Shown: positions 16,249 through 25,777, counted from the first letter of the stretch. The stretch is 64,000 nt of DNA from Kushneria sinocarnis (GCF_003633775.1 NZ_RBIN01000008.1:62001-126000), one strand, 5' to 3'. Notes: generated from the letters alone by a model not told the origin. Translations and numbers: made by a program.

Positions 16249-19176
16249 TCAGTCGCCGGCGGGCTCGCTGTCGGCACCGAACAGCGCCTGCCAGTGGGCC
16301 GTGACCACATTGCGATGTTCGCGAAAGCGGCCGGCCTCCACCAGCGAGCCGGCCCGGGTCAGCGCCGCGCGGTGGGTCGCATTGCGATAGTCCAGCCACG
16401 CCGCGCGCAGCCGCTGGGTCTCTTCGGTGGAGAGCTGGCCGGCCGACTCGAGGGTCTCGAGGATGCGCATGTTGTCGGTAAAGGTCATCAGCTCCGGGAA
16501 GCGCTGGCTCAGCGCCAGCACCGAGTACTGGTTCATGAACTCGATATCGATCATGCCGCCCGGGTCCTGCTTGATGTGAAAGCGTCCGGCACGCCGCTCG
16601 CCGGCACTGCTGCCGAGGTGCTCGCGCATCCGGTGGCGCATGGCCAGCACTTCCTCGCGCAGCCTGTCGGGATCGCGCGGGCGGGAGAGGATCTCGCGCC
16701 GCACGCACTCGAAACGTTCGGCCAGCGCATGGCTGCCGGCGACCGCCCGTGCCCTGACCAGCGCCTGGTGCTCCCAAGTCCAGGCCTGATGACGCTGATA
16801 GTCGGCAAAGGCCTCCAGCGTCGACACCAGCAGCCCGGACGCGCCCGAGGGGCGCAGGCGCATGTCCACCTCGTAGAGCACGCCGGCCGGGGTGGTGGTG
16901 GTCAGCATGTGAATGATGCGCTGCCCCAGCCGGGTGAAGAAGACATTGTTGTCGATCTGCCGGGCGCCATCGGTCTGCCCGCGGGGCTCGGCATCATGCA
17001 AAAAGACCAGGTCGAGGTCGGAGCCGTAGCCCATTTCGATCCCGCCGAGCTTGCCGTAACCCACCACCAGAAAGTCGGCCACCTCATCGTTGCTGTCCGC
17101 TGCCGGCCGATCGGCCCGAGCCTGCGGGTAGCCGTACTTGCGGGTCAGATGGCGCCAGGCCAGGCGTACCACGGCCTGCAGCACCACCTCGGCGATCAGG
17201 GTGAGGTAGTCGCTGATGTGCATCAGGGTGCGCGTGCCGGCAATATCGGAGGCCGCCACGCTGAGTGCCTGGGCATGCCGGAAATGACGCAGCGCCTCCA
17301 TCTGCGCCTCCTCGTCATCCTCGGCCAGTCGCGCCAGCCGGCTGCGCAGCTCGTCATCGAGCTGATCGCGCTCGGCCGGCGAATAGAGGGTACGCGGATC
17401 CAGCAGCTCATCGAGCAGCATCGGGTGGCGCGCCAGCTGTTCGGCAATCCAGGCACTGGCGGCGCACAGATTGACGAACTGCGCCAGTGCCCCCGGATTC
17501 TCCCGCAGCAGCGACAGATAGGCGGTGCGTCGCAGCACGGCCTCGATCAGGGTCAGCACCCGCTCCAGTGTGACATCGGGATTGTCGACCTCGGCGACGG
17601 TGGAGAGCAGCGCCGGCATCAGCGCCTCCAGCCGCTCGAAACCGATCCGCTGCATGGTGGTCACCGCCCGCGACTCGCGCAGCCGGCGCAGCCGGCGCAG
17701 GGCGCCGCTGGCGTCGCTGAAACCGTGACGATCGAACAGCGCCAGCGCCTGCTCTTCATCCAGCGCCGACTGCCATAGCGCCCGCCAGTCGTTGAACGCC
17801 TCCTCTTCGCTGCTCTCGCTGGCGTCATCGGGCGCAATCACGCTGTCGAAGTGCTGACGGATCCTGTGGCGCACGCCCTCGAGCTGCTCGCAGAGTTCCG
17901 CCCAGCCGTCGGCTCCCAGCGCAAAGGCCAGCCGGCTGCGCTCCGGTTCGGTCTCGGGCAGGGTCTGGGTCTGACGGTCATGCAGCGCCTGCAGCGCGTG
18001 CTCGAGATCGCGCAGGAAGACGTAATCGGCTTCCAGCGATTCGGCGTCGCGCCTGCTCATCATGTCGAGGGTGACCAGCTGCCGCAGCGCCTGGCGCAGT
18101 GACGGTGTCTGCAGCTCGGTCATCTGACCGCCGCGGATCAGCTGAAAGGCCTGCACCACGAACTCCGCCTCGCGGATGCCGCCGGCACCCAGCTTGATGT
18201 CGTCCTCGCGGCCACGGCGGCGCACTTCCCGATTGATCAGGCCTTTCATCTCGCGCAGCGATTCGATCGCGCCGAAATCGATATAGCGGCGATAGACAAA
18301 GGGACGCAGCGTCTCGAGCAGCTGATGACCGGCGTCAAGATCACCGGCAATGGGGCGCGCCTTGAGCATGGCATAACGCTCCCACTCACGCCCCTGATCC
18401 TGATAGTAGTTGACCAGCGTATTGAAGCTGCCGACCAGCGGGCCGCCCTCGCCCAGCGGCCGCAACCGCATGTCGACACGAAAGACGAAGCCATCCTCGG
18501 TCACCGCGTCCAGCGCATTGATCAGCTTCTGCCCCAGCCGGGTGAAATACTCCTGATGATCCAGGCTGCGCCGGCCACCACTCGTCTCGCCGCCTTCGGG
18601 ATAGGCCAGGATGAGGTCGATATCCGAGGAGAGGTTGAGCTCCCCGGCCCCCAGCTTGCCCATGCCGAGCACCACCAGGCGCTGGGGGTGGCCCGCCTCA
18701 TCGTCGGCGGGATGCCCCCAGCGGGGCGCGTAGTACTGCTCGCACCACTGCAGCGCGCCCTCGACACAGACCTCGGCCAGCCGCGAGACCGCCGCTGCGG
18801 TCGACCAGCCATCGGCGCGGTCGTTGCGATCACGCCAGATGATGCCGACCATGCGCTCGCGCCGGAAACGGCGCAGCACGGCCTGCATCGCGGCCTCGTC
18901 TTCGGCATCGGCCAGCGCGCCGGCAAGCCACTCGCTCAGCCGGGCAGCGGAAGGCGCGCCCTCGAGCTCACCGCTCTCTTCCAGTCTGGCCAGCAGCGGG
19001 GCATCACGCCGCAGGGCTTCCCCTGCGAATACCGAGCCCGCCAGTACCGTAACCAGTTCACGCAGCCGATTTTCACCGAGTCCGGCGCACAGCGCTTCCT
19101 CCAGTTGCGAGAGCGTGTCACGCACCGGCGCCTGAAGGCTTGCGGGCAGGATGGCGAGCGCGGTCTCGAGCGACAT
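16249..19176 (-). CDS. glnE: Bifunctional glutamine synthetase adenylyltransferase/deadenylase
   Basis: Controls glutamine synthetase by attaching AMP to, or removing it from, the GS subunit tyrosine, in answer to PII and glutamine. The 975-residue protein carries both nucleotidyltransferase domains, each with a D-x-D site: G-A-G-E-L-N-L-S-S-D-I-D-L-I in the N-terminal (deadenylase) half, and K-L-G-G-I-E-M-G-Y-G-S-D-L-D-L in the C-terminal (adenylase) half. The linker and C-terminal helical regions match the family's usual length (E. coli 946). The ATG at 19176 follows GAGGAG by 8 bases; an upstream in-frame start at 19218 is less likely. It is monocistronic. Confidence 0.96.
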   Translation of the reverse strand: MSLETALAILPASLQAPVRDTLSQLEEALCAGLGENRLRELVTVLAGSVFAGEALRRDAPLLARLEESGELEGAPSAARLSEWLAGALADAEDEAAMQAVLRRFRRERMVGIIWRDRNDRADGWSTAAAVSRLAEVCVEGALQWCEQYYAPRWGHPADDEAGHPQRLVVLGMGKLGAGELNLSSDIDLILAYPEGGETSGGRRSLDHQEYFTRLGQKLINALDAVTEDGFVFRVDMRLRPLGEGGPLVGSFNTLVNYYQDQGREWERYAMLKARPIAGDLDAGHQLLETLRPFVYRRYIDFGAIESLREMKGLINREVRRRGREDDIKLGAGGIREAEFVVQAFQLIRGGQMTELQTPSLRQALRQLVTLDMMSRRDAESLEADYVFLRDLEHALQALHDRQTQTLPETEPERSRLAFALGADGWAELCEQLEGVRHRIRQHFDSVIAPDDASESSEEEAFNDWRALWQSALDEEQALALFDRHGFSDASGALRRLRRLRESRAVTTMQRIGFERLEALMPALLSTVAEVDNPDVTLERVLTLIEAVLRRTAYLSLLRENPGALAQFVNLCAASAWIAEQLARHPMLLDELLDPRTLYSPAERDQLDDELRSRLARLAEDDEEAQMEALRHFRHAQALSVAASDIAGTRTLMHISDYLTLIAEVVLQAVVRLAWRHLTRKYGYPQARADRPAADSNDEVADFLVVGYGKLGGIEMGYGSDLDLVFLHDAEPRGQTDGARQIDNNVFFTRLGQRIIHMLTTTTPAGVLYEVDMRLRPSGASGLLVSTLEAFADYQRHQAWTWEHQALVRARAVAGSHALAERFECVRREILSRPRDPDRLREEVLAMRHRMREHLGSSAGERRAGRFHIKQDPGGMIDIEFMNQYSVLALSQRFPELMTFTDNMRILETLESAGQLSTEETQRLRAAWLDYRNATHRAALTRAGSLVEAGRFREHRNVVTAHWQALFGADSEPAGD

Positions 19177-19344
19177 GCCAGCACTCCTCGAACAGTGATC
19201 GTTGATGAATAATGCCACCTGAAGCAGGGTTTATCATACGTCCGATCACTGGCCTGATGTCGCCTGCTGTTGCAGGCTGATGGTCTGGATCATACTGATG
19301 ATCGGTCAGCTCGACCTGCCATGACGACGATCGGGAGAGGCGCC

Positions 19345-20163
19345 ATGACCTCGGGTAACGTTACCCCGCTGAACCGCCACCACCATGCCGGGGCTGCCAG
19401 CACCTGCTTCGATGCCCACTGTCACATCATCGACCCGCGTTTCGGCCTGGTCGACAACCACGGCTATCGGCCCGAGCCCTTCACCATCGCGGACTATCAC
19501 CGGGCCACCCGGGGGCTGGGCATCATCGGCGGCGCGGTGGTCGCCGGCTCGTTTCAGGGCTACGACCAGCAGTGGCTGCGCACCACCCTGCAGGAGCTGG
19601 GGCCCGGTTTCGTGGGCGTGGCACAGCTGCCCTTCGAAACCACCGATGAAGAGATCCGCTCGCTGGCCGAGGCGGGCGTGCGCGCCCTGCGCTTCAATCT
19701 GCATCGCGGACCACCCACCGATTTCGGTCAGCTCGAAGCCATGGCCCAGCGCTGTTTCGAACTCGCCGGCTGGCATGTCGAACTCTACTGCGACGTGCGG
19801 GACCTCGCCCCGCACCAGACCCTGCTGTCACGGCTGCCGCGGGGGGTCATCGACCATCTCGGCCTTTCGCGCGAGGGGCTAGGGACGCTGCTGGCACTGG
19901 TGGAGGCGGGCTTCAAGGTCAAGGCCTCCGGCTTCGGTCGAACCGATCTCGATATCCCGGCGACCCTGGCCGCGGTGGCCGAGCGCAGTCCGCACGCCCT
20001 GATGTTCGGCACCGATCTGCCCTCGACCCGCGCCCCCCGCGCCTTTCATGCCGATGATATCGGCCTGATCCGCCACGCGCTGGGCCCCGAGGAGGCACGC
20101 CTGGCCCTGCGTGACAATGCGCTGGCGCTCTATCAGCCCGAGCAGGCACCCTCGACCGCCTGA
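19345..20163 (+). CDS. Amidohydrolase-family protein (PDC-lactonase-like)
   Basis: TIM-barrel metal-dependent hydrolase of 272 residues. F-D-A-H-C-H-I-I-D near residue 28 supplies the HxH motif after strand 1, and G-T-D-L-P-S-T-R near 222 supplies the late Asp. The layout resembles the 2-pyrone-4,6-dicarboxylate lactonase/amidohydrolase-2 group; the substrate is not evident. The ATG at 19345 is chosen for its GGGAGAGG ribosome site; longer in-frame starts at 19270 and 19321 lack one. No aromatic-degradation genes are close by. Confidence 0.82.
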   Translation: MTSGNVTPLNRHHHAGAASTCFDAHCHIIDPRFGLVDNHGYRPEPFTIADYHRATRGLGIIGGAVVAGSFQGYDQQWLRTTLQELGPGFVGVAQLPFETTDEEIRSLAEAGVRALRFNLHRGPPTDFGQLEAMAQRCFELAGWHVELYCDVRDLAPHQTLLSRLPRGVIDHLGLSREGLGTLLALVEAGFKVKASGFGRTDLDIPATLAAVAERSPHALMFGTDLPSTRAPRAFHADDIGLIRHALGPEEARLALRDNALALYQPEQAPSTA

Positions 20164-20253
20164 CAGGTTGTCGACAGCAGCCGGAGGCGTAAAAGCAGAC
20201 CCGGCCTCGGCGTGTTATGCTGCGGACTTTCAGGGAGTCCGGCAACGCTGAAC

Positions 20254-21357
20254 ATGGATCGTCTACAATTCTCCCTGCTCGGGATCCGACGCTGGCTGAT
20301 ACTGATCCTGGCCTGCACCACGGCCAGCCTGCTGCTGCAGTACATCCACATGCCGGCCGGTGCCTTCATCGGCCCCATGGCAGTCGCCATTGCCTTCGGC
20401 GTGGGGGGCACCCGGCTGAGGCTGCCGCGCACCCTGTTCAAGTGCGGCCAGGGCGTGGTGGGCTGCCTGATCGCCCAGACCATGACCCTGCCGATATTGT
20501 TGACGATCCTGCAGGGCTGGCCGGTCATGCTGCTGGCCATCGCGATCACCCTGCTGCTGAGCCTGCTGGTGGGCATCGCGCTGGTGCGCTATGGCGGTCT
20601 GCCCGGCAGCACCGCGGCCTGGGGCACCACCCCGGGGGCGGCGGCCGCCATGGTGGCCATGGCCGAGGATGCCAACGCCGATCCACGGATCGTGGCCGCG
20701 ATGCAGTATGTCCGGGTCATCTGCGTGATCCTGGTGGGTGCACTGGTCAGCCACTGGCTGGGGGCCGGCGGTGGCGATCACCATCGCGGCACGCCGATGC
20801 CCTGGACGCTTTCCGGCGTGGGCGGCTTCAGCGTCTCGCTGGCGGTGATCGCCCTCGGCGTATGGGTCGTCGATCGTCTGCTGCCGGCCGGCGCGCTGCT
20901 GGGGCCGATGCTGCTCGGCACGCTGTTGCACGTGACCCAGCTGCTGCCGATGACCCTGCCGGGCCCGGTGCTGCAGATCGCCTACGCCCTGATCGGGGTC
21001 TATGTCGGGCTGCGCTTCGATCGCCAGACGGTGCGCAATGTCACGCACGCCTTCAAGTGGATGCTGCTCGCCTCGCTGAGCCTGATCGCCATGTGCGCCC
21101 TCTCGGCCGCCGCCCTGTTCTCCCTGCTCGGTACCGATTTCGTCAGTGCCTATCTGGCGACCAGTCCGGGTGGGCTGGATGCGATGACCATCATCGCCCT
21201 GGATACCCATGCCGATATCGGCATCGTGGCGGCACTGCAGACCCTGCGCCTGTTCACGGTCATCCTGGTCGGGCCGGCCATGGCGCGCTTCATTACCCGC
21301 TTTGCCAGACCCTCGCAGCCATCGTCCGCGGCTGATGACTCCCCGCCTTCCCGATGA
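20254..21357 (+). CDS. AbrB-family (duplicated) membrane protein, COG3180 type
   Basis: Integral membrane protein of about 367 residues with ten or more helices in two similar halves. Each half carries a G-A-x-x-G-P-M motif (G-A-F-I-G-P-M near 36 and G-A-L-L-G-P-M near 215), followed by a conserved P-G-x-x-x-A/D-A-M segment (T-P-G-A-A-A-A-M and S-P-G-G-L-D-A-M). Such proteins are often named 'ammonia monooxygenase' or 'AbrB regulator', but they look like transporters. The ATG at 20254 is preferred over a GTG at 20212; no strong ribosome site is present, so the start is uncertain. Confidence 0.8.
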   Translation: MDRLQFSLLGIRRWLILILACTTASLLLQYIHMPAGAFIGPMAVAIAFGVGGTRLRLPRTLFKCGQGVVGCLIAQTMTLPILLTILQGWPVMLLAIAITLLLSLLVGIALVRYGGLPGSTAAWGTTPGAAAAMVAMAEDANADPRIVAAMQYVRVICVILVGALVSHWLGAGGGDHHRGTPMPWTLSGVGGFSVSLAVIALGVWVVDRLLPAGALLGPMLLGTLLHVTQLLPMTLPGPVLQIAYALIGVYVGLRFDRQTVRNVTHAFKWMLLASLSLIAMCALSAAALFSLLGTDFVSAYLATSPGGLDAMTIIALDTHADIGIVAALQTLRLFTVILVGPAMARFITRFARPSQPSSAADDSPPSR

Positions 21358-21441
21358 ACCGGATGCAGTCGGGCGGACACCGGCAGGCAGGACAGCAGGC
21401 GTACCGGTACGCTATGCTGACGCCTGTCGAATCACCTGCCG

Positions 21442-21885
21442 ATGGTTGCTTCCATGACGGATCGTATCCATGTTGTCGCCGGCTGCCTGCTCGATGCCGA
21501 CCGGCGGTTGCTGATCGTGCGCAAGCACGCCACCGATGTCTTCATGCTGCCCGGTGGCAAGCCGGAGAGCGGTGAGACACCGATGGCCACGCTCCTGCGG
21601 GAGTGGCAGGAGGAACTCGGCGGCGAGCTGGCCGAGCCGCATCTGGTACTGCTGGGCCGGTTCAGCGCCCCCGCCGCCCATGAACCCGACACCGTGGTGG
21701 ATGCCGACGTGTTCGAGATCGACCACGCCATCCTGGACCTGATGACGCCGGTAGCCGGCGGCGAGATCGAAGCGGTGGACTGGCTGGCGCTGGATGACAC
21801 TGACGCTTCGCACCAGCTGGCACCGCTCCTGCGCGATGCCATCCTGCCGGCACTGAGAGAACGTCACGACATCGGAAGCGACTGA
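21442..21885 (+). CDS. Nudix hydrolase
   Basis: Nucleoside-diphosphate-linked hydrolase of 147 residues with a complete Nudix box: Gly39, Glu45, Arg53-Glu54, Glu57-Glu58 and Gly60 in the Gx5Ex7REUxEExGU pattern. The substrate (NDP-sugar, dNTP or dinucleotide) cannot be told. It lies 3 bases upstream of a second, degenerate Nudix-fold gene on the same strand. A Met at residue 5 (21454) is an alternative start. Confidence 0.9.
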   Translation: MVASMTDRIHVVAGCLLDADRRLLIVRKHATDVFMLPGGKPESGETPMATLLREWQEELGGELAEPHLVLLGRFSAPAAHEPDTVVDADVFEIDHAILDLMTPVAGGEIEAVDWLALDDTDASHQLAPLLRDAILPALRERHDIGSD

Positions 21886-21888
21886 ATC

Positions 21889-22347
21889 ATGCGTACCATC
21901 CGACGCTCCATTGCGACGGCCTTCATCAACGAACGCCACGAGCTGCTGGTCATCCAGCCCCAGGCGCAGGGTCGCTTCACCCTGCCGCGAGTCGCCCATG
22001 AGGATGAGCGCGATCCGCTCGACATCGTCGCCGGCCTCTCGCGCACCATCCTCGGTACCACGATCGATACCCGGGAGGCGATGTGGATCGGTCGCTTCTC
22101 CGATCTCGACGATGATCAGCCCGAACTGCTCGAGGTCGCCGAGGTGTACGTGGTGCCGGTGACCGAGGCCAGCGTGGACGTGCGCGCCTCGGGCCTGCCG
22201 CCCGCCTGGGCGGCCATCAATGCCCGGCCCCCGGCCGACACGCTGAATTCGCTGGTCGAGATCCAGATCCTGCCGGCACTGGCCAGCGTGCTCGGCCATG
22301 GCGCTCCGCGCCCGGAAGACGAGCCACAGCCACCCGCCGGCGAGTGA
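21889..22347 (+). CDS. Degenerate Nudix-fold protein (Nudix box lost)
   Basis: A 152-residue protein whose first ~75 residues align without gaps to the neighbouring Nudix hydrolase, including the L-P...G and I-G-R-F-S landmarks. Every catalytic position of the Nudix box is replaced: Gly to Val35, Glu to Arg41, Arg-Glu to Gly49-Leu50, Glu-Glu to Thr53-Ile54; only the last Gly (56) remains. It should not hydrolyse Nudix substrates by the normal mechanism and could be a binding or regulatory partner. It starts 3 bases after the active paralogue ends, so the two are almost certainly co-expressed. The tail is Pro/Glu-rich. Confidence 0.75.
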   Translation: MRTIRRSIATAFINERHELLVIQPQAQGRFTLPRVAHEDERDPLDIVAGLSRTILGTTIDTREAMWIGRFSDLDDDQPELLEVAEVYVVPVTEASVDVRASGLPPAWAAINARPPADTLNSLVEIQILPALASVLGHGAPRPEDEPQPPAGE

Positions 22348-22366
22348 GCTGAACGGGCGCCTCGCC

Positions 22367-23557
22367 CTATCGGCCCAGCCCGCAGCGATGCGCGACCCGC
22401 GGTGCGGCCAGCAGCAGCGGCGCCACCAGCAGCAGCCCCACCGCCGCCATCGCAAGCGCCGGTGACAGCAGCGAGTTGACCAGCAGGGTCGACAGCGCCG
22501 CACCTCCGCTGAGCTGGAACAGGCCGATCAGCGCCGCTGCCGTTCCGGCCCGGTCGGCAAACGGCTCCAGCGCCAGACTGACCGTCGCCCCCAGTGCCAG
22601 CGAGAAGCCGATGGTCAGCACCGCGACCGGCGCCATGAAGGCGAGCGCGCTGACCGCCAGCCACTGATCGGCCAGCAGCTGCATCACGCCCGATACCACC
22701 ATGACCGCCACCCCCAGCTGCACCGTGGCCAGCCGCCCGTAGCGGCGGATCACCACCGGCGCCGTCAGAAAACTCAACACGTTGAGCAGGGCATTGCCAC
22801 CGAACCAGGCACTGAAGCCCAGCTGGCTGTACCCCAGCCGCTCGACCAGCACTACCGGCGCCGAGGTCACGTAGACAAAGACCATCGACATCCCTGCCAG
22901 GGCAATCAGTGCGCACCACCAGAAACGCAGGCTGCGCAGCATCGGCGCATAGCGGGCACGCCGGTAGAGCGGCTCCCGGCTGCGCTGCTGCGTATCCAGC
23001 GTTTCGGGAAAGCCCGCCAGGCTGGCGACACCGACCAGCAGGCCGAACAGCACCATGAACAGGAAATTGCTGCGCCACCCCAGCGAGGTGGCCAGCACCC
23101 CGCCCAGCGCCGGCGCCAGCGCGGGGATCGCGCACAGCGCACCGTTGAGATAGCTGTAGAGATGGGCACCCCGCTCCGGGGTAAAGCGATCGCGCACGGC
23201 CGCAAAGGCCACCACGGTAGTGCTGCAGGCGCCCAGCCCCTGCAGTACCCGGGCGGCATAGAGCAGCGCAAGGTTCTCGAGCATCATCCCCAGCCCCGCC
23301 CCCAGCACAAAGGCCAGCAGTCCTCCCAGCGCCACCGGGCGCCGGCCGAAGCGGTCGGAGAGCGGCCCGATCAGTACCTGCCCCACGCCTACCGTGAACA
23401 AGAACAGGGTTACCGTGATCTGCAGGGCGGCCATGGAATACCCCAGCGAGCGGGCCATGTCCGGCAGCGAGGGGAGATAGATATCGACGCCGATGGGCGT
23501 CATCATCACGAAGGCGATCAGCAGCGTGATCAGGATACGGGTGCGTTGCGGCGACAC
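22367..23557 (-). CDS. Bcr/CflA-type MFS multidrug exporter
   Basis: Twelve-helix major facilitator (~396 aa) of the drug:H+ antiporter group. Near residue 25 is D-I-Y-L-P-S-L-P, typical of Bcr/CflA. The loop 2-3 signature G-P-L-S-D-R-F-G-R-R-P-V follows near 67, and R-V-L-Q-G-L-G-A motif C-like sequence near 104. Substrates of relatives include bicyclomycin, chloramphenicol and sulfonamides. The GTG at 23557 lies five bases after GGAG and is favoured; an ATG at 23572 is the alternative. It is convergent with the Nudix pair. Confidence 0.88.
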   Translation of the reverse strand: MSPQRTRILITLLIAFVMMTPIGVDIYLPSLPDMARSLGYSMAALQITVTLFLFTVGVGQVLIGPLSDRFGRRPVALGGLLAFVLGAGLGMMLENLALLYAARVLQGLGACSTTVVAFAAVRDRFTPERGAHLYSYLNGALCAIPALAPALGGVLATSLGWRSNFLFMVLFGLLVGVASLAGFPETLDTQQRSREPLYRRARYAPMLRSLRFWWCALIALAGMSMVFVYVTSAPVVLVERLGYSQLGFSAWFGGNALLNVLSFLTAPVVIRRYGRLATVQLGVAVMVVSGVMQLLADQWLAVSALAFMAPVAVLTIGFSLALGATVSLALEPFADRAGTAAALIGLFQLSGGAALSTLLVNSLLSPALAMAAVGLLLVAPLLLAAPRVAHRCGLGR

Positions 23558-23687
23558 GAGGACTCCGGCCATCACGGAACGGAACCGGCCAGCATAGCAG
23601 CTCCGGCAGCACGCTCATGAAGGGTGGACAGGACAGGCAACAGGCGGGAGAAGCTCCGGACCCGCCAGCGCCCGGAGCGCAGGGACA

Positions 23688-24071
23688 TCATGCGTGCAGC
23701 GGCAGCCCCAGCCGCGACAGCAGCAGTCCGCCCCATACCAGAAAGGCGAACAGTACCGCCAGAAAAACGGCCGCCGAGCCCAGATCCTTGGCGCGTCCGG
23801 AGAGCACATGATGCTCGACGCCGATACGATCGACAATCGCCTCGATGGCGGAATTGAGCAGCTCGACGATCATTACCAGCAGTGCACTGCCCAGCAGCAG
23901 CAGCCACTCCAGCAGTGAACGCCCCAGCCAGAAGGTGGTGGGCAGCAGTACCAGTGCCAGCACCAGCTCCTGGCGAAAGGCCGCTTCATTGCGCCAGGCC
24001 GCACCCAGCCCCTTGAGCGAATAGCGAGTCGAGTACAACAATCGCCTGAAGCCGGAATGACCGGGTTTCAT
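23688..24071 (-). CDS. dgkA: Diacylglycerol kinase
   Basis: Small inner-membrane kinase (127 aa, three helices) that phosphorylates diacylglycerol from membrane-derived oligosaccharide or lipid A-modifying reactions back to phosphatidic acid. The conserved segment E-L-L-N-S-A-I-E-A-I-V-D-R and the later L-S-G-R-A-K-D-L-G-S-A-A-V match E. coli DgkA, including the catalytic and metal-binding Glu residues. The start is the ATG at 24071. No partner gene adjoins it. Confidence 0.95.
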   Translation of the reverse strand: MKPGHSGFRRLLYSTRYSLKGLGAAWRNEAAFRQELVLALVLLPTTFWLGRSLLEWLLLLGSALLVMIVELLNSAIEAIVDRIGVEHHVLSGRAKDLGSAAVFLAVLFAFLVWGGLLLSRLGLPLHA

Positions 24072-24209
24072 CGCACGTTCCTGTTGTCAGGCGCTTGTCC
24101 TGCGATTCCGGGAGTCTCCCGCCCGAAACCGATGAGATTCGAACAGACTATCATCCTAGCAAAGCCCGGCACTCCGAAACCACGCGCCGCCACGCTCTTT
24201 ATCCCCATT

Positions 24210-24782
24210 TCAGCCCCGGCGCTCATGAGACCCGGCCGGCGCGGCCGTTTCATCAAGCGTCAGCTGCAGCAGGGCCAGATCCAGCCAGCGACCGAACTTG
24301 CAGCCGATCTGCGGCATCAGCCCCACCTGACGAAAGCCCATTCGCTCGTGCAGCCGGATCGAACCCCGGTTGCCCGCCTCGATGCCACCCACCATGGCGT
24401 GATGGCCCTGTGCCCGGGCACGCTCGATCAGCATCTCCATCAGCTGCCTGCCGATCCCCTGGCCATGCTGCTCGGCATGCACATAGACACTGTGTTCAAC
24501 GCTGTGACGGTAGCCGTCATGCGGGCGGAAGGGACCAAAGGTGGCATAGCCCAGCACGCGGTCATCTGCCGGCCGCACGGCGACCAGTACCGGAAAGCCG
24601 GCCCCGGTGCGCTGCTGCCACCAGTCGAGCCGATCGGCCAGGTCGACGGGGCGTTCATTCCAGATGGCAGTGGTGTGTTCGACTGCCTGATTGTAGATCT
24701 CCAGAATGCCGGCCAGATCGGCTTCGGCGGCATCGCGCAGCACGAGTCCGGTTGCATCGGCGGATGAGCAGGTCTGAGACAT
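24210..24782 (-). CDS. GNAT N-acetyltransferase (phosphinothricin-acetyltransferase-like)
   Basis: Acetyl-CoA-dependent transferase (190 aa). It opens with V-L-R-D-A-A-E-A-D-L-A-G-I-L-E-I-Y-N, contains S-V-Y-V-H-A-E-Q-H-G-Q-G-I-G (acetyl-CoA loop, Q/R-x-x-G-x-G/A type), and ends with H-E-R-M-G-F-R-Q-V-G. These segments are typical of the Pat/Bar/MddA group that acetylates phosphinothricin, methionine sulfone or sulfoximine. The ATG at 24782 is chosen; upstream in-frame sequence is not family-like. It is divergent from the MBL hydrolase that follows. Confidence 0.85.
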   Translation of the reverse strand: MSQTCSSADATGLVLRDAAEADLAGILEIYNQAVEHTTAIWNERPVDLADRLDWWQQRTGAGFPVLVAVRPADDRVLGYATFGPFRPHDGYRHSVEHSVYVHAEQHGQGIGRQLMEMLIERARAQGHHAMVGGIEAGNRGSIRLHERMGFRQVGLMPQIGCKFGRWLDLALLQLTLDETAAPAGSHERRG

Positions 24783-24913
24783 GAAAGCGTCCACGAACGA
24801 ATTGAATCGGATACATGATCTGTATTGTCGACAGAAGCGGCCCGCCGCACCATACTTCAAGGGCAGATTCGTTCATGTCACTGCATACCGCGGTCGGTCA
24901 CGGAGGACCTGTC

Positions 24914-25735
24914 ATGGTATTCAATCCGCTGCACGATACTCACCTGCCCATGACGTCGCTCAAGAGCGGCGACGGCCATGAAGTCATCAGCGACGTCTAC
25001 TGCCTGCCGGACAGAATCGTCAATGTCTATCTGGTCGGCGCTCCCGGCAGCCGGGAGTGGGTGCTGATCGATGCCGGCATGCCCGGCAGCGAGGAGCGCA
25101 TCCGCCATGCGGCCGAAGAGCGCTTCGGCGCCGATACGCCGCCCCGCGCCATCGTACTGACCCATGGCCACTTCGACCATGTCGGTGCTGCCGTCGAACT
25201 CGCCGAACACTGGGATGTACCGGTCTACGCGCATGCCCGGGAACTTCCCTACCTGACCGGTCGGGAGTCCTACCCCGGCCCCTGGACGGATGTCGGCGGC
25301 GGGCTGATCAGCCGGCTGGCACGCTTCTTTCCCGATCAGCCCGTGGATCTTGGCGAGCGGGTACGGTCCCTGCCGGAAGATGGCAGCATCCCCCCGCTGC
25401 CGGAGTGGCAGTGGGTGCCGACCCCGGGCCACACGCCGGGGCACGTATCACTGTTCCGCCCCGCGGATCGCGCCCTGATCGCCGGTGATGCCTTCGTTAC
25501 CGTTCAGCAGGAGTCGCTCTACAAGGTCTTCACCCAGCATCGCGAGCTCAGCGGCCCGCCACGCTACTTCACCGTTGACTGGGATGCCGCCCGGGCCTCG
25601 GTCGGGCGGCTGGCAGCCCTGGGGCCTTCGGTGGCCATGACCGGACACGGCATGGCCATGGCGGGCGATGAGCTCAACCAGCGCCTCAACGACCTCTATC
25701 TGCGCTTCGATGAGCTGGCCGTGCCACGGCACTGA
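24914..25735 (+). CDS. MBL-fold metallo-hydrolase (second copy type)
   Basis: A 273-residue metallo-beta-lactamase-fold protein. The metal motif L-T-H-G-H-F-D-H-V-G lies near residue 80, then G-H-T-P-G-H, an Asp in A-G-D-A-F, and a final G-H-G. It resembles glyoxalase II-like/beta-lactamase-like hydrolases of unknown substrate and is not close to the MBL protein at 11.1-12.0 kb. The ATG at 24914 follows CGGAGGAC by 6-7 bases; an in-frame ATG at 24815 would add a non-family N-terminus. Confidence 0.85.
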   Translation: MVFNPLHDTHLPMTSLKSGDGHEVISDVYCLPDRIVNVYLVGAPGSREWVLIDAGMPGSEERIRHAAEERFGADTPPRAIVLTHGHFDHVGAAVELAEHWDVPVYAHARELPYLTGRESYPGPWTDVGGGLISRLARFFPDQPVDLGERVRSLPEDGSIPPLPEWQWVPTPGHTPGHVSLFRPADRALIAGDAFVTVQQESLYKVFTQHRELSGPPRYFTVDWDAARASVGRLAALGPSVAMTGHGMAMAGDELNQRLNDLYLRFDELAVPRH

Positions 25736-25747
25736 GCACGGCCATTA

Positions 25748-25777
25748 CCGGCCGGTGGCGCCATCACCACCGGCCGG
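25748..25777. terminator. Hairpin between convergent MBL hydrolase and dacB
   Basis: A perfect 11-bp stem (CCGGCCGGTGG / CCACCGGCCGG) with an 8-base loop, placed exactly in the 44-base gap between two convergent stop codons. There is no T-run, so the termination function is inferred from position. Confidence 0.5.

Noticed and set aside
20217-21335. A 372-codon plus-strand frame parallel to the AbrB-type gene.
   Set aside because: Its translation is Arg/Gly/His/Pro-rich without hydrophobic helices. The other frame gives a regular ten-helix membrane protein with duplicated motifs.
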